Assembly (NCBI GenBank): GCA_002344075.1
Contig: DDTM01000091.1
Location: 1-64,000 of the forward strand
Direction: 5' to 3'
Source of the DNA: Bacteroidetes bacterium UBA2364
GTDB lineage: Bacteria > Bacteroidota > Rhodothermia > Rhodothermales > UBA2364
DNA: 64,000 bases
Part shown: positions 42,378 to 50,629 of the stretch, one piece after another
How positions within the stretch are numbered: the stretch's first letter is position 1
Layout: every line of letters starts with the position of its first letter
Position numbers and translations under genes: made by a program
The notes under the pieces: generated by a model
The model's input: only the letters and a program-made list of their open reading frames with translations
Databases searched by the model: none
What the model was told of the DNA's origin: nothing

Positions 42378-43958
42378 TCAATTACATTGCTTGGTACTAC
42401 TCTCCACTCTCTGATTTCGACTACACCCTGATGTCTGATCTTCATTTTCGCAATTAATAAACGAACGTCCTGCACTTGCAGCCTTTATCCGACTTGCTGG
42501 AATGCCATTTTGAGAATAAAAGTTTTTTACCGTAAGTGCCCTTCTCGTTGCTAGGTCGTTCGAAGCTTCCAAATAATCAAAGTATCCAGATGCTTGCACA
42601 CAAACCGATTTACACCGTTGCAAGAAAGCAACATTGTCCCGCAATGCCGCCATATCTTCCTCGTCTAAAGCAGCACTGTTTTGCGAAAAATGGACGGTTT
42701 TCAGGTCTAAACCTATACAAGAACTTTCGCGGATCAGTTCTGGCGAAATTTTTATTGCTTCGGTTTTTATATCTTCTCCACCACAATTTCGCACCTGTAA
42801 GGACACATTATAACTCCCGGTCCTAGGATAAGTATAGCGCGGAAATTGTGCAATAGAGGTATTTCCATCTCCAAAATCCCAAATATACTCCATCGGAAGT
42901 GTGCCTTCTACTTCGGGCGCAAAACTGACGGTTACGCCATCCCACCCATCTCTCTTTGAACTAATATGACGGATGATCGGTTTTTCACATTGTATCGGTG
43001 GCTCCTCTACAACAATTCGCGCAGTACGAGTGTCTGTTCCCCCGCAATTACTTACAGAAAAAGAGACTATATATACACCAGGGCCAGGGAAGCGGTGGTC
43101 CGCAACCTTTCCAACCCCCATCCGACCGTCTCCAAAGTCCCATATAATCTCTACGGGCTGCGTAGCTTCGTTGGCTGCACCAATCATGGTTGCCACGCGA
43201 TTTGCATTCACCTGATTGGGCACATTTAATGCGGTTATTCGTACAGGGGTACAGGAAATCTCTTTAGACAAATTGTATCGCAGTCCTGCCCCAAAAAAAC
43301 CCAGTATGTCGGAGTTAGACAAATCTCCTCCCACATTCGGATTTCCAGCAGAGCCGAAGTCCCGTCCAAAATCCCCTGAATCTGCGGCTGCGTCCGGAAA
43401 TGTGGCCTCAATACTGCCTTCAATAAAAACGAAGGCTTGCCTATTCAGCATGTATGACAACCCAATCCCCCCTGTAACCCCAATCCCCGGCTGGAAGACT
43501 TTTTTCAGGGTTTGAGGTCGGTAATAATGTCCAAATAGTATATTACCCCCTGCACTAAGGTAAGTTTGTACATCAGCGCCCGGGTTCAAGATTATCCGAG
43601 CATTGCTAATCAACTGAAACCGTCGCGTATCCTTTGCCTCCGACACATATTCGTCGGGTTCGATTTTTGGATAATTCCCGATTACGCCGCCCACGGTTAT
43701 TTCATAGCGATTGCTTAAACGATAACCCGCTTCTAATCCAAACAAATGCCCACGGTCTCTGATGTAGGTACCCCACTGCCCCAAACGGTTATTATCTGTA
43801 TCTCCTCCGTATGTGGTCCAGCCCAATTTAGTACTCAAAAACAGCCGCTTTTGATCTAATGGCAAGGTAAAAGGTAACTTCAATTTCGGTTGTGCGTGAA
43901 CAACCACAACCGAAGCCAAACAAATTATGAGGAGCAACAAAGGCAAACCTCGCTTCAT
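42378..43958 (-). CDS. OmpA-family protein with PKD domains (paralog 1)
   Basis: The ATG at 43958 gives a signal peptide (RGLPLLLLIICLASVVVVHA) and 526 residues. An N-terminal outer-membrane-type beta barrel (TTYGGDTDNNRLGQW, AGYRLSNRYEITVGG) is followed by two PKD domains (IIWDFGDGR and YIWDFGDGN) and a C-terminal OmpA/peptidoglycan-binding domain (NSAALDEEDMAALRDNVAFL, NDLATRRALTVKNFYSQNGI). It probably anchors the outer membrane to peptidoglycan. It is homologous to the gene immediately upstream. Confidence 0.88.
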   Translation of the reverse strand: MKRGLPLLLLIICLASVVVVHAQPKLKLPFTLPLDQKRLFLSTKLGWTTYGGDTDNNRLGQWGTYIRDRGHLFGLEAGYRLSNRYEITVGGVIGNYPKIEPDEYVSEAKDTRRFQLISNARIILNPGADVQTYLSAGGNILFGHYYRPQTLKKVFQPGIGVTGGIGLSYMLNRQAFVFIEGSIEATFPDAAADSGDFGRDFGSAGNPNVGGDLSNSDILGFFGAGLRYNLSKEISCTPVRITALNVPNQVNANRVATMIGAANEATQPVEIIWDFGDGRMGVGKVADHRFPGPGVYIVSFSVSNCGGTDTRTARIVVEEPPIQCEKPIIRHISSKRDGWDGVTVSFAPEVEGTLPMEYIWDFGDGNTSIAQFPRYTYPRTGSYNVSLQVRNCGGEDIKTEAIKISPELIRESSCIGLDLKTVHFSQNSAALDEEDMAALRDNVAFLQRCKSVCVQASGYFDYLEASNDLATRRALTVKNFYSQNGIPASRIKAASAGRSFINCENEDQTSGCSRNQRVESSTKQCN

Positions 43959-44106
43959 ATGGATCAATGGTGTACCTATCATCTTTATCGCTATATGACC
44001 AAACATGTAGGCATTTGGCCTTTATATCTGGTTTTTATCATGTTGTATATGACATTACCATCTGCTGAGATGGGGCAATTCTTTGTGGGTTTGTTAAAGA
44101 TACTTA

Positions 44107-44145
44107 ACATAATGACCATATCAAATACATAATGACCATATCAAA
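44107..44145. repeat. Tandem 20-bp-period duplication between OmpA paralogs
   Basis: ACATAATGACCATATCAAA occurs at 44107-44125 and 44127-44145, separated by one base. It lies just upstream of the promoter side of paralog 1 and beside the terminator of paralog 2. It may be slippage or a duplicated regulator site. Confidence 0.8.
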
Positions 44146-44151
44146 ACCAAA

Positions 44152-44181
44152 GCGGGCCAGTAAATTTGATTACTCGCCCGC
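44152..44181 (-). terminator. Intrinsic terminator after OmpA-PKD paralog 2
   Basis: GCGGGC (44152-44157) pairs with GCCCGC (44176-44181), and inside them AGTAA pairs with TTACT across a single mismatch. On the minus strand the stem is followed by CTTTGGTTTT. It lies 27 bp after the stop codon of paralog 2. Confidence 0.75.
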
Positions 44182-44207
44182 ATTTTCCTTATGTGTAAAG
44201 TCAATTC

Positions 44208-45809
44208 TTATCGTTTAACAGGTATAGATTCTACCCGGCGGTTTCTACGACATCCTTTACCTGGATCCTCTTTATCGCACGATACGGCATCACGTCCTTT
44301 TCCTGAAACTCCCAGCCGACTTGCTGGAATACCTTTAGACTGATAGAAGTCGGAAACGGCTTGTGCCCGGCGCTGTGTGATGGTCATCTCATTCGGTTCT
44401 AAGTGATCGGCATACCCATTAATCCGAATATTCAAATTTGAACAACCCTTGAGTACATCCACGTTTTCCATTAAGCGGCTTTGCGCATTCGCATCTAATT
44501 GCGAGCTACCAAACGCAAAATAAACAGAATTAAGTTCTGTAATGGCATCACATGCATCAACCGCAGATTTTGTAATCTCGATCGTCTGCATCCGGCGGTC
44601 TATTCCGGCTGCGTTTTGGGCTTCCAGAATTACAGTGTAAGTTCCAGCAGCACTATATGCGTGGGTAGGTGTAGTTGTATTTGAGGTACTACCGTCTCCA
44701 AAATTCCAGCGGTAGGAAATTGGCGCCGTTCCCCTTACCTCAGAGTTAAAACGAATCACTTCCCCTACTTTTGCAGAAGTCATGGAAGGCGTGAGTGACA
44801 CAATAGAAAGTGAAGGCTGAGTTGTTGGCCCTGTAACCGTAACCGGAAAACTTTCTACATCAGTCCCACCACAATTTGTGGCAGAAAAGGTAATGGTGTA
44901 GGTACCCGGTTTTGCAAATTTATGGGTAGCGTTCATCCCCTGTACCACCGTCCCATCCCCAAAATCCCAATAATATTCCGCTGGTAGGCTGGATGTCGTA
45001 TTTAAAGTGGAGGTAAATTTTCCTTCCTCGTTTAGATTTATGCTGCGTGGTCCATTAATCTGAAGCACATCAATCGGAGAGCAACCCGTCCCACTACCAA
45101 TTTTCAATTTAGCACCAATCCCATAAAAGCTAAGCCAGTCATGGTCTTGGTCATCTCCCGATGACCCCAATTGTGTTGCATAGTCAGCACCATCTACCGC
45201 AATATCCGGAAAAACCAACGCATGGTTGTTTTCCAAGACCACGCTTAACTTATCACTAACCTTTACGTCCACTCCAAACCCACCCGAAGGCCCAAATCCA
45301 AGTTTCGTAGATTTTGCAGAAGTCACAATATCCGTTGTCTTGCCAAAAGTCAGATTTCCGCCCAATTGGACAAAGGGGTTAATGCTATTGTCCGGTAAAA
45401 TATTAAACCGCCCCAATAAATCTAAATGTAGCCGTTTTTCATCACTGATTTTGCCCTGTGAAAATGGGAGAGCAAATGGACCTTCATTAGGCTCAATATT
45501 GGGATAATGACCGTATTCGCCAGCCAGCGCCACATCGAAGCGCTTGGTTATAGGCAGTCCTACTTCTATGCGCCCAGAGTAACCTATGGATTTCAGGTAA
45601 TCTCCAAGTTCAACCAATGATATTTTTTTGTAGTGCGGAATACCATCGGTATCGCCTCCATATACGTTAAGTCCTCCCATTAACTTAACATATAAACTCT
45701 TGCCATTTCGTGTTTGTTCTACAACTTGGGTGGCCGACTGCCCCATTGCTCCCCCATGGACTAAGAGGAGTAAAAGGAATGCTTGGCTTATTTTTTTGAT
45801 GATAGACAT
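44208..45809 (-). CDS. OmpA-family protein with PKD domains (paralog 2)
   Basis: A 533-residue exported protein (signal ISQAFLLLLLVHGGAMG). Like paralog 1 it begins with a beta barrel (GGLNVYGGDTDGIPHY, IGYSGRIEVGLPITKRFDVAL), has two PKD domains (YYWDFGDGT, YRWNFGDGS) and ends with an OmpA domain (FAFGSSQLDANAQSRLMENVDVL, TQRRAQAVSDFYQSKGIPASRLGV, CRRNRRVESIPVKR). The same architecture and the shared barrel motif YGGDTD show a tandem duplication. A palindromic operator pair lies 120-165 bp upstream of its start. Confidence 0.9.
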   Translation of the reverse strand: MSIIKKISQAFLLLLLVHGGAMGQSATQVVEQTRNGKSLYVKLMGGLNVYGGDTDGIPHYKKISLVELGDYLKSIGYSGRIEVGLPITKRFDVALAGEYGHYPNIEPNEGPFALPFSQGKISDEKRLHLDLLGRFNILPDNSINPFVQLGGNLTFGKTTDIVTSAKSTKLGFGPSGGFGVDVKVSDKLSVVLENNHALVFPDIAVDGADYATQLGSSGDDQDHDWLSFYGIGAKLKIGSGTGCSPIDVLQINGPRSINLNEEGKFTSTLNTTSSLPAEYYWDFGDGTVVQGMNATHKFAKPGTYTITFSATNCGGTDVESFPVTVTGPTTQPSLSIVSLTPSMTSAKVGEVIRFNSEVRGTAPISYRWNFGDGSTSNTTTPTHAYSAAGTYTVILEAQNAAGIDRRMQTIEITKSAVDACDAITELNSVYFAFGSSQLDANAQSRLMENVDVLKGCSNLNIRINGYADHLEPNEMTITQRRAQAVSDFYQSKGIPASRLGVSGKGRDAVSCDKEDPGKGCRRNRRVESIPVKR

Positions 45810-45904
45810 GGTGGTTGGTTATTTATGTAAAAGTGTTTTGTTTATAGACAGAATTTGTTTTTAACCGAAGATGTGATGTGCTATTGCATTGAAGGGTTTA
45901 AAAA

Positions 45905-45973
45905 ATATTTACGTAAGTATTTATTATTTATATACTTGTCTAAACAAATATAATACTTGTTTAGACAAGTATA
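45905..45973. promoter_or_regulatory. Paired palindromic operator between ompA-PKD and typA
   Basis: Two inverted copies of ATACTTGTYTARACAARTAT occur at 45932-45951 and 45953-45972, centres 21 bp apart (two helical turns). They also form one perfect 17-bp inverted repeat, 45931-45947 with 45957-45973. A TATAAT hexamer (45949-45954) sits in the middle. A related palindrome, ATATTTACGTAAGTAT, lies at 45905-45920. The layout fits cooperative binding of a dimeric repressor over a promoter. As RNA the 17-bp arms could also form a stem without a GC-rich core or T tail. Confidence 0.6.
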
Positions 45974-46080
45974 AATCCGTGTATTTTCAGCTAATGAGGT
46001 GGTTTTCACGATTGATTAATTCAAACAGCCACTATCTTTATTTTTTTAAAGAACTTACCCTAAAACAATAAGTCTTTTTT

Positions 46081-47910
46081 ATGAAGCAACAACAGATCAG
46101 AAATATTGCCATCATTGCGCACGTGGATCATGGCAAGACCACCTTGGTAGATGCGATGCTCTGGCAAAGTGGGACGTTTCGGGAAAATCAGGAAGTAGCA
46201 GTTCGGGTTATGGACTCTATGGATCTGGAACGGGAAAAGGGCATTACCATAATGGCTAAGAACACCGCCATTCACTACGGAGATTTTAAGATCAATATTG
46301 TTGATACCCCAGGACATGCTGATTTTGGCGGAGAGGTAGAAAGAACCCTACGGATGGTGGATGGCGTCTTGCTACTCGTAGATGCTGCCGAAGGCCCTTT
46401 ACCACAAACCCGGTTCGTACTTCAGAAAGCCTTATCTCTCGGCCTTCCTCCAATTATCGTGATCAATAAAATTGATCGCCAAGACGCTCGACCTCAGGAA
46501 GTACTCAATGAGATTTATGACTTGTTTCTGGACTTGGACGCCAACGATGAACAAATAGAGTTTCCATACCTGTATGCAGTTGCTCGCGAAGGCAAATGCA
46601 CCAACGACCTCGAAAAGCCTTTAACAGATCTCAAACCTTTGTTTGAGACAATTCTTAACCATGTCCCTCCCCCGGCTGGTGATGCAGAGGCCTCTTTTCA
46701 GTTTTTGGTCACCAACGTCATTCCCAACGAGTACTTAGGCCCTCTGGCCATTGGACGTGTGATGCAAGGCAGCATCCGGAATAAACAGCGTGTTGCGCTC
46801 TGCAAAACCGATGGAACCCAAACGTATATGCAAACCACTGGCCTATTCGATTATGAAGGGCTTAAACACGTTCCAGTAGAGAATGCAGGACCGGGTGACA
46901 TCATCGCCATTGCAGGGATGTCTGGCATTGGCTTAGGAGATTCTATTGCAGATGCCGAAAATCCACAGCCATTGCCACCTTTGCATGTGGATGAACCAAC
47001 ACTATCTATGGAATTCCGCATCAACGATTCCCCATTTGTAGGACGCGACGGAAAGTTTGTTACCAGCCAACGGTTGCGCGAACGACTTTATCGGGAAGTG
47101 GAGACCAACTTGGCCATGAAAATAGAAGACACCGAATCCGCAGATAAATTCATGGTATTTGGCAGAGGCGAACTCCAAATGGCAATTCTGATCGAACAAA
47201 TGCGTCGTGAAGGGTACGAGTTTGCTGTCGGACAACCGCAAGTATTGGTCAAAATGGTAAAAGGCAGTAAGCATGAACCATTCGAGCAAATTTTGGTGGA
47301 TGTGGACGAAACGTATAGCGGCGTGGTCATTCAAAAACTGGCACTCCGAAAGGGAACCATGACCAAAATGATTAACCACGGACTCGGACGGGTTCGGATG
47401 GAATTTGAAATCCCTAGTAGAGGACTGATAGGCTATCGCACCGAATTTATGACCGACACCAAAGGTACGGGGCTTTTGAACCACTTTTTTTTGGCTTACC
47501 GGCCTTGGGCTGGTAACATCGTACACCGCACCACGGGGGCCTTGGTCTCGGACAGAAGTGGTAAAACAACCGCCTATGCCATCTTAGGGTTGCAAGAACG
47601 GGGTGAACTATTTGTTGAACCTGCCGAAGACGTTTATAGCGGTATGATAATTGGCGAAAATGCCCGTGATGCCGATTTAGATGTGAACATCACCAAAGAG
47701 AAAAAGTTAACAAATATGCGTGCCGCCAGTGCCGACTCATTCGAGAAATTGATTCCACCAAGGAGAATGTCGTTAGAAGAGTTAATTGAATTTATTCGGG
47801 ACGACGAACTCATCGAAATAACACCAAAATCTCTTCGGTTACGTAAGCGCTATCTCGACATCAATGACCGGAAGCGATACATGAATATGCAGAAGTCAGA
47901 ACAGTCCTAA
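46081..47910 (+). CDS. typA: Ribosome-associated GTPase TypA/BipA
   Basis: A 609-residue translational GTPase. G1 is AHVDHGKTTLVDAM, the switch region contains ERERGITI-like DLEREKGITIMAKN, G3 DTPGHADFGG and G4 VINKIDRQDARP. Domains II, III, V and the TypA-specific C-terminal domain follow (ELFVEPAEDVYSGMIIGENARDADLDVN, KKLTNMRAA). TypA binds the ribosome and supports growth under stress. It is divergent from ompA-PKD paralog 2 and followed by a strong terminator. Confidence 0.97.
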   Translation: MKQQQIRNIAIIAHVDHGKTTLVDAMLWQSGTFRENQEVAVRVMDSMDLEREKGITIMAKNTAIHYGDFKINIVDTPGHADFGGEVERTLRMVDGVLLLVDAAEGPLPQTRFVLQKALSLGLPPIIVINKIDRQDARPQEVLNEIYDLFLDLDANDEQIEFPYLYAVAREGKCTNDLEKPLTDLKPLFETILNHVPPPAGDAEASFQFLVTNVIPNEYLGPLAIGRVMQGSIRNKQRVALCKTDGTQTYMQTTGLFDYEGLKHVPVENAGPGDIIAIAGMSGIGLGDSIADAENPQPLPPLHVDEPTLSMEFRINDSPFVGRDGKFVTSQRLRERLYREVETNLAMKIEDTESADKFMVFGRGELQMAILIEQMRREGYEFAVGQPQVLVKMVKGSKHEPFEQILVDVDETYSGVVIQKLALRKGTMTKMINHGLGRVRMEFEIPSRGLIGYRTEFMTDTKGTGLLNHFFLAYRPWAGNIVHRTTGALVSDRSGKTTAYAILGLQERGELFVEPAEDVYSGMIIGENARDADLDVNITKEKKLTNMRAASADSFEKLIPPRRMSLEELIEFIRDDELIEITPKSLRLRKRYLDINDRKRYMNMQKSEQS

Positions 47911-47927
47911 GCGAAACCATTTACATA

Positions 47928-47967
47928 AAAGGGGTTCCAGAATCTTTTCCGGAACCCCTTTCTTTTA
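47928..47967. terminator. Bidirectional intrinsic terminator
   Basis: AAAGGGGTTCC (47928-47938) pairs perfectly with GGAACCCCTTT (47951-47961), followed by CTTTT. It separates the convergent typA and TPR-Ppx-like genes and can serve both strands. Confidence 0.85.
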
Positions 47968-47985
47968 AGATGAACCAACTTACAT

Positions 47986-49380
47986 TTATTCTGTCTCTTT
48001 CTTATACTGCTCGGTTACTGTGTAAACAATATAGCCCGTTAACCACCCGACCACGCCTTGACGTGCAAAGTACAGCTTTTTTTTGGGTCCTGAAGCAGCC
48101 CATTCGTTTACCAATGCTTCAAGCCAGATAGATCCGGAAATTAGCGCTTCTTGTTCAAAAGTTGAGGTGACCCGTCCTACTTCGGTTTTTGCTTTCTCGA
48201 AAAGTACGTCATCTTCGATACCAGCCAAGTTCGGATTAGTCAATGACTGGTAATCATTGATGGCCATCTCTTTGAATCTCCGAATGTCAGCAGGTGTCAG
48301 CTCCACAAAAAGTTCATTCACCTTATCTGCTTTCAGGTATGTAGCAATAGCCCATACAATTCCACCAGATAGATAAACGTTAGGACGATTTTTTAAAACA
48401 GGATGACGATTCACCTCGTCTGCAATTTCAGATTTAAAACGTCCGTCAATCAGCAATTTACCCATATTGCCAAATTCCTGAGGCGATGAATACTGATACT
48501 TCTTAATCTCGTTGGTAAACGACTTTGTCCCAAAAGGAAAGGAAATGGGATCAAAGGAATCATTGCCCGTGAAAGCGCCGCCCTTTGTATTCCCACTACC
48601 AACATCTAATACTGAAACCGTTTGGAGTTGTCTTGGGGGTACAATGCCTTTGGCCAGATACTGCCCTTCTTGCTCGGGCGTAATGTAATCGAACTTATAA
48701 CCTGCATTTTTGATGGGAGTCACGATCTGCACTTCGAAGGCGGATTGTTGATTTTTCTTATCCACTTCTTGCTTTAAACCACTACTGACAACCACAAAAA
48801 TGCGGTCTTTAGGAATTGCATGTTTGGTTTCCGCCTCGTTCAAATACGCCTGAACAGCCGCCAAAGTCGCAGTATTCGATTGCGACGACAATACCATAGG
48901 ATCCGTATTTTTGGTATTATCATATTTTGTGGCATACTCGTACTGCCCGCGTGCGTTTAAAGAAACGCCAATAAGACTCAGTTTTACGCCTTTAGAACCA
49001 ATATCTACCCCAGCATACACTTCATCAACTCCTCTGATACCACTCGAAAGTTCACGAACTGCACGAGCACTTACACCCATGTTGATGTTATTGTATAACT
49101 CAATTGATTTATTAAAAGCCCGTATAGCTTCTACATTTCTACTGGTGTCTCTATACAAAAGACCCAAATATTCTTGGGCTACTGCTTCCCAATAGGTCGC
49201 TTTACGTTGACGGGCATCTTCAAGCCCACGCTTCAGGTAATATTCGGCCTGATCAAATTGGTTGGCTTCCCGCAACGAGTTACCAGCTTTCAGATAGCGC
49301 AGGTAGGCATCTGGTAGTTGGGCATATGCAGGCAACATGCCGATCAGAAAGACAAATAGGAGGATTGATATCCGCTTCAT
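47986..49380 (-). CDS. Exported TPR protein with Ppx/GppA-like sugar-kinase fold
   Basis: A 464-residue protein. A signal peptide (MKRISILLFVFLIGMLPAYA) is followed by about three TPR units (residues 25-105; FDQAEYYLKRGLEDARQRK, NVEAIRAFNKSIELYNN). The rest looks like an ASKHA/Ppx-GppA domain: phosphate-1 loop YAGVDIGSKGVKLSLIG (D126), a Ppx-like segment YITPEQEGQYLAKG in place of the catalytic S-G-E-E-E, phosphate-2 loop VLDVGSGNTKGGAF (D259) and adenosine motif YLSGGIVWA. ASKHA proteins normally work in the cytoplasm, so an exported form is unexpected. Polyphosphate or phosphorylated envelope polymers are possible substrates; this is inference. Confidence 0.75.
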   Translation of the reverse strand: MKRISILLFVFLIGMLPAYAQLPDAYLRYLKAGNSLREANQFDQAEYYLKRGLEDARQRKATYWEAVAQEYLGLLYRDTSRNVEAIRAFNKSIELYNNINMGVSARAVRELSSGIRGVDEVYAGVDIGSKGVKLSLIGVSLNARGQYEYATKYDNTKNTDPMVLSSQSNTATLAAVQAYLNEAETKHAIPKDRIFVVVSSGLKQEVDKKNQQSAFEVQIVTPIKNAGYKFDYITPEQEGQYLAKGIVPPRQLQTVSVLDVGSGNTKGGAFTGNDSFDPISFPFGTKSFTNEIKKYQYSSPQEFGNMGKLLIDGRFKSEIADEVNRHPVLKNRPNVYLSGGIVWAIATYLKADKVNELFVELTPADIRRFKEMAINDYQSLTNPNLAGIEDDVLFEKAKTEVGRVTSTFEQEALISGSIWLEALVNEWAASGPKKKLYFARQGVVGWLTGYIVYTVTEQYKKETE

Positions 49381-49683
49381 AGTTATATAGTGGATTGGTA
49401 TGTTAAATGTCCTGCATACCCAAGAAGGTTTTCAGGAACAAAGGTAGCTAACATCTTTATGCTAATAAAGTATTTTGCAAATTGCAAGGGTAGGCACTCT
49501 TCTAAGATCGTATTTTTTATGTTTACGTTTAGCCGAGGCATATTTTTTCACCCTTATCATTTTTTTTTTAGAACCGATGTCGCTTCTTTGAAAGTTTTCG
49601 GGTATATATAAATGTGGTGGTTTAATAGATGACTATGCCTGGTTGACAACCAATGGTTGTTCAGGCAAGCATTTTTAAAGAAG

Positions 49684-49716
49684 ACCCGAAGTCTCCCTGC
49701 TTCGGGTTTTCTTTTT
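49684..49716. terminator. Second hairpin downstream of sdhB
   Basis: ACCCGAAG (49684-49691) pairs perfectly with CTTCGGGT (49700-49707), followed on the plus strand by TTTCTTTTT and on the minus strand by CTTCTTT. It may back up the first sdhB terminator or end a plus-strand transcript. Confidence 0.65.
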
Positions 49717-49735
49717 ATTCCCCCATTCTAAGCAA

Positions 49736-49771
49736 AAACCCCCTATGCAATGCTCCTTGCTTAGAGGGTTT
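49736..49771 (-). terminator. Terminator of the sdhCAB transcript
   Basis: On the minus strand AAACCCTCT (49771-49763) pairs with AGGGGGTTT (49744-49736) with one G-U pair, followed by TT and T-rich sequence. It lies 31 bp after the sdhB stop. CTAAGCAA/TTGCTTAG in the same stretch offers a competing pairing. Confidence 0.7.
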
Positions 49772-49801
49772 AAGATTCATGGCTGTAACGCAGATGTGCG
49801 C

Positions 49802-50563
49802 CTATTTACCCGTAAGAATCGCTTTGAAATACTCTCTACGCATCTTAGCAATACCAGCAATAGAAATTCCTTTCGGGCATACCGCCTCACACTCTCCATG
49901 ATTTGAGCAATCACCAAACCCTTCAACCTTCATCTGATCTACCATCGCTACAACACGACGCTTCCGCTCTGGTTGACCTTGTGGTAACAGAGCCAACTGA
50001 CTGATTTTAGCTGCGGTAAACAACGAGGCTGACGCATTTGGGCACGCTGCTACACAAGCCCCACACCCGATACAAGCCGCATAATCGAATGCTTCATCTG
50101 CCACCTCCTTGCCAATCGGAACCGCATGGGCATCAGGGGCCGATCCTGTCTTTACAGAGACATATCCCCCAGCTTCTTGAATCCGGTCGAATGCCGTACG
50201 ATCTACCACCAAGTCCCGAACAATCGGGAAGGCTTTTGCACGCCAAGGTTCAATAGTGATAGCGTCACCATCTTTGTAATGACGCATATGCAACTGACAC
50301 GAAGCCGTGCGTTGTTGCGGTCCGTGCGCCGTTCCATTAATAACAACCCCACAACTACCACAAATACCCTCACGGCAATCGTGGTCAAACTCGACGGGGA
50401 CTTGTCCTTCCTTCGTAAGCCTTTCGTTCAACACGTCGAGCATTTCGAGGAATGACATGTGGGGATTTACCGTGTCAAGGGTATATTGCTCAAAGTTTCC
50501 TTTGGCATTCGGGCCGGATTGTCGCCAAACCCGCAGGTGTATGGTCATGTTATCGTGGCTCAT
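49802..50563 (-). CDS. sdhB: Succinate dehydrogenase/fumarate reductase iron-sulfur subunit
   Basis: A 253-residue iron-sulfur subunit linking FAD in SdhA to the quinone site. The [2Fe-2S] ligands are in CREGICGSCGVVINGTAHGPQQ plus the following TASC, the [4Fe-4S] ligands in CIGCGACVAACPN, and the third cluster in CSNHGECEAVCPKGI. It is the last gene of the sdhCAB operon, 66 bp after sdhA. The subunit set with one fused cytochrome b is the type used with menaquinone in Bacteroidota. Confidence 0.96.
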   Translation of the reverse strand: MSHDNMTIHLRVWRQSGPNAKGNFEQYTLDTVNPHMSFLEMLDVLNERLTKEGQVPVEFDHDCREGICGSCGVVINGTAHGPQQRTASCQLHMRHYKDGDAITIEPWRAKAFPIVRDLVVDRTAFDRIQEAGGYVSVKTGSAPDAHAVPIGKEVADEAFDYAACIGCGACVAACPNASASLFTAAKISQLALLPQGQPERKRRVVAMVDQMKVEGFGDCSNHGECEAVCPKGISIAGIAKMRREYFKAILTGK

Positions 50564-50629
50564 AGCACTTCTTTTTTCTGGGTATCTATAAATATAAAAC
50601 AGTCTTCAGACAAAACGTCGGTGACGGCA

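Larger units (their letters stand above)
49381..49801. other. 421 bp intergenic region with two hairpins
   Basis: The left part holds the promoter of the TPR-Ppx-like gene. The right part holds two terminator-like hairpins that follow sdhB, listed separately. No ORF with coding character is seen. Confidence 0.5.

Noticed and set aside
43890..44132. A plus-strand ORF with a hydrophobic stretch
   Set aside because: It overlaps the signal peptide region of OmpA-PKD paralog 1 in antisense, and hydrophobic antisense stretches are expected there.
44107..44145. CRISPR-like repeat
   Set aside because: Only two copies with a one-base gap, no spacers and no cas genes.
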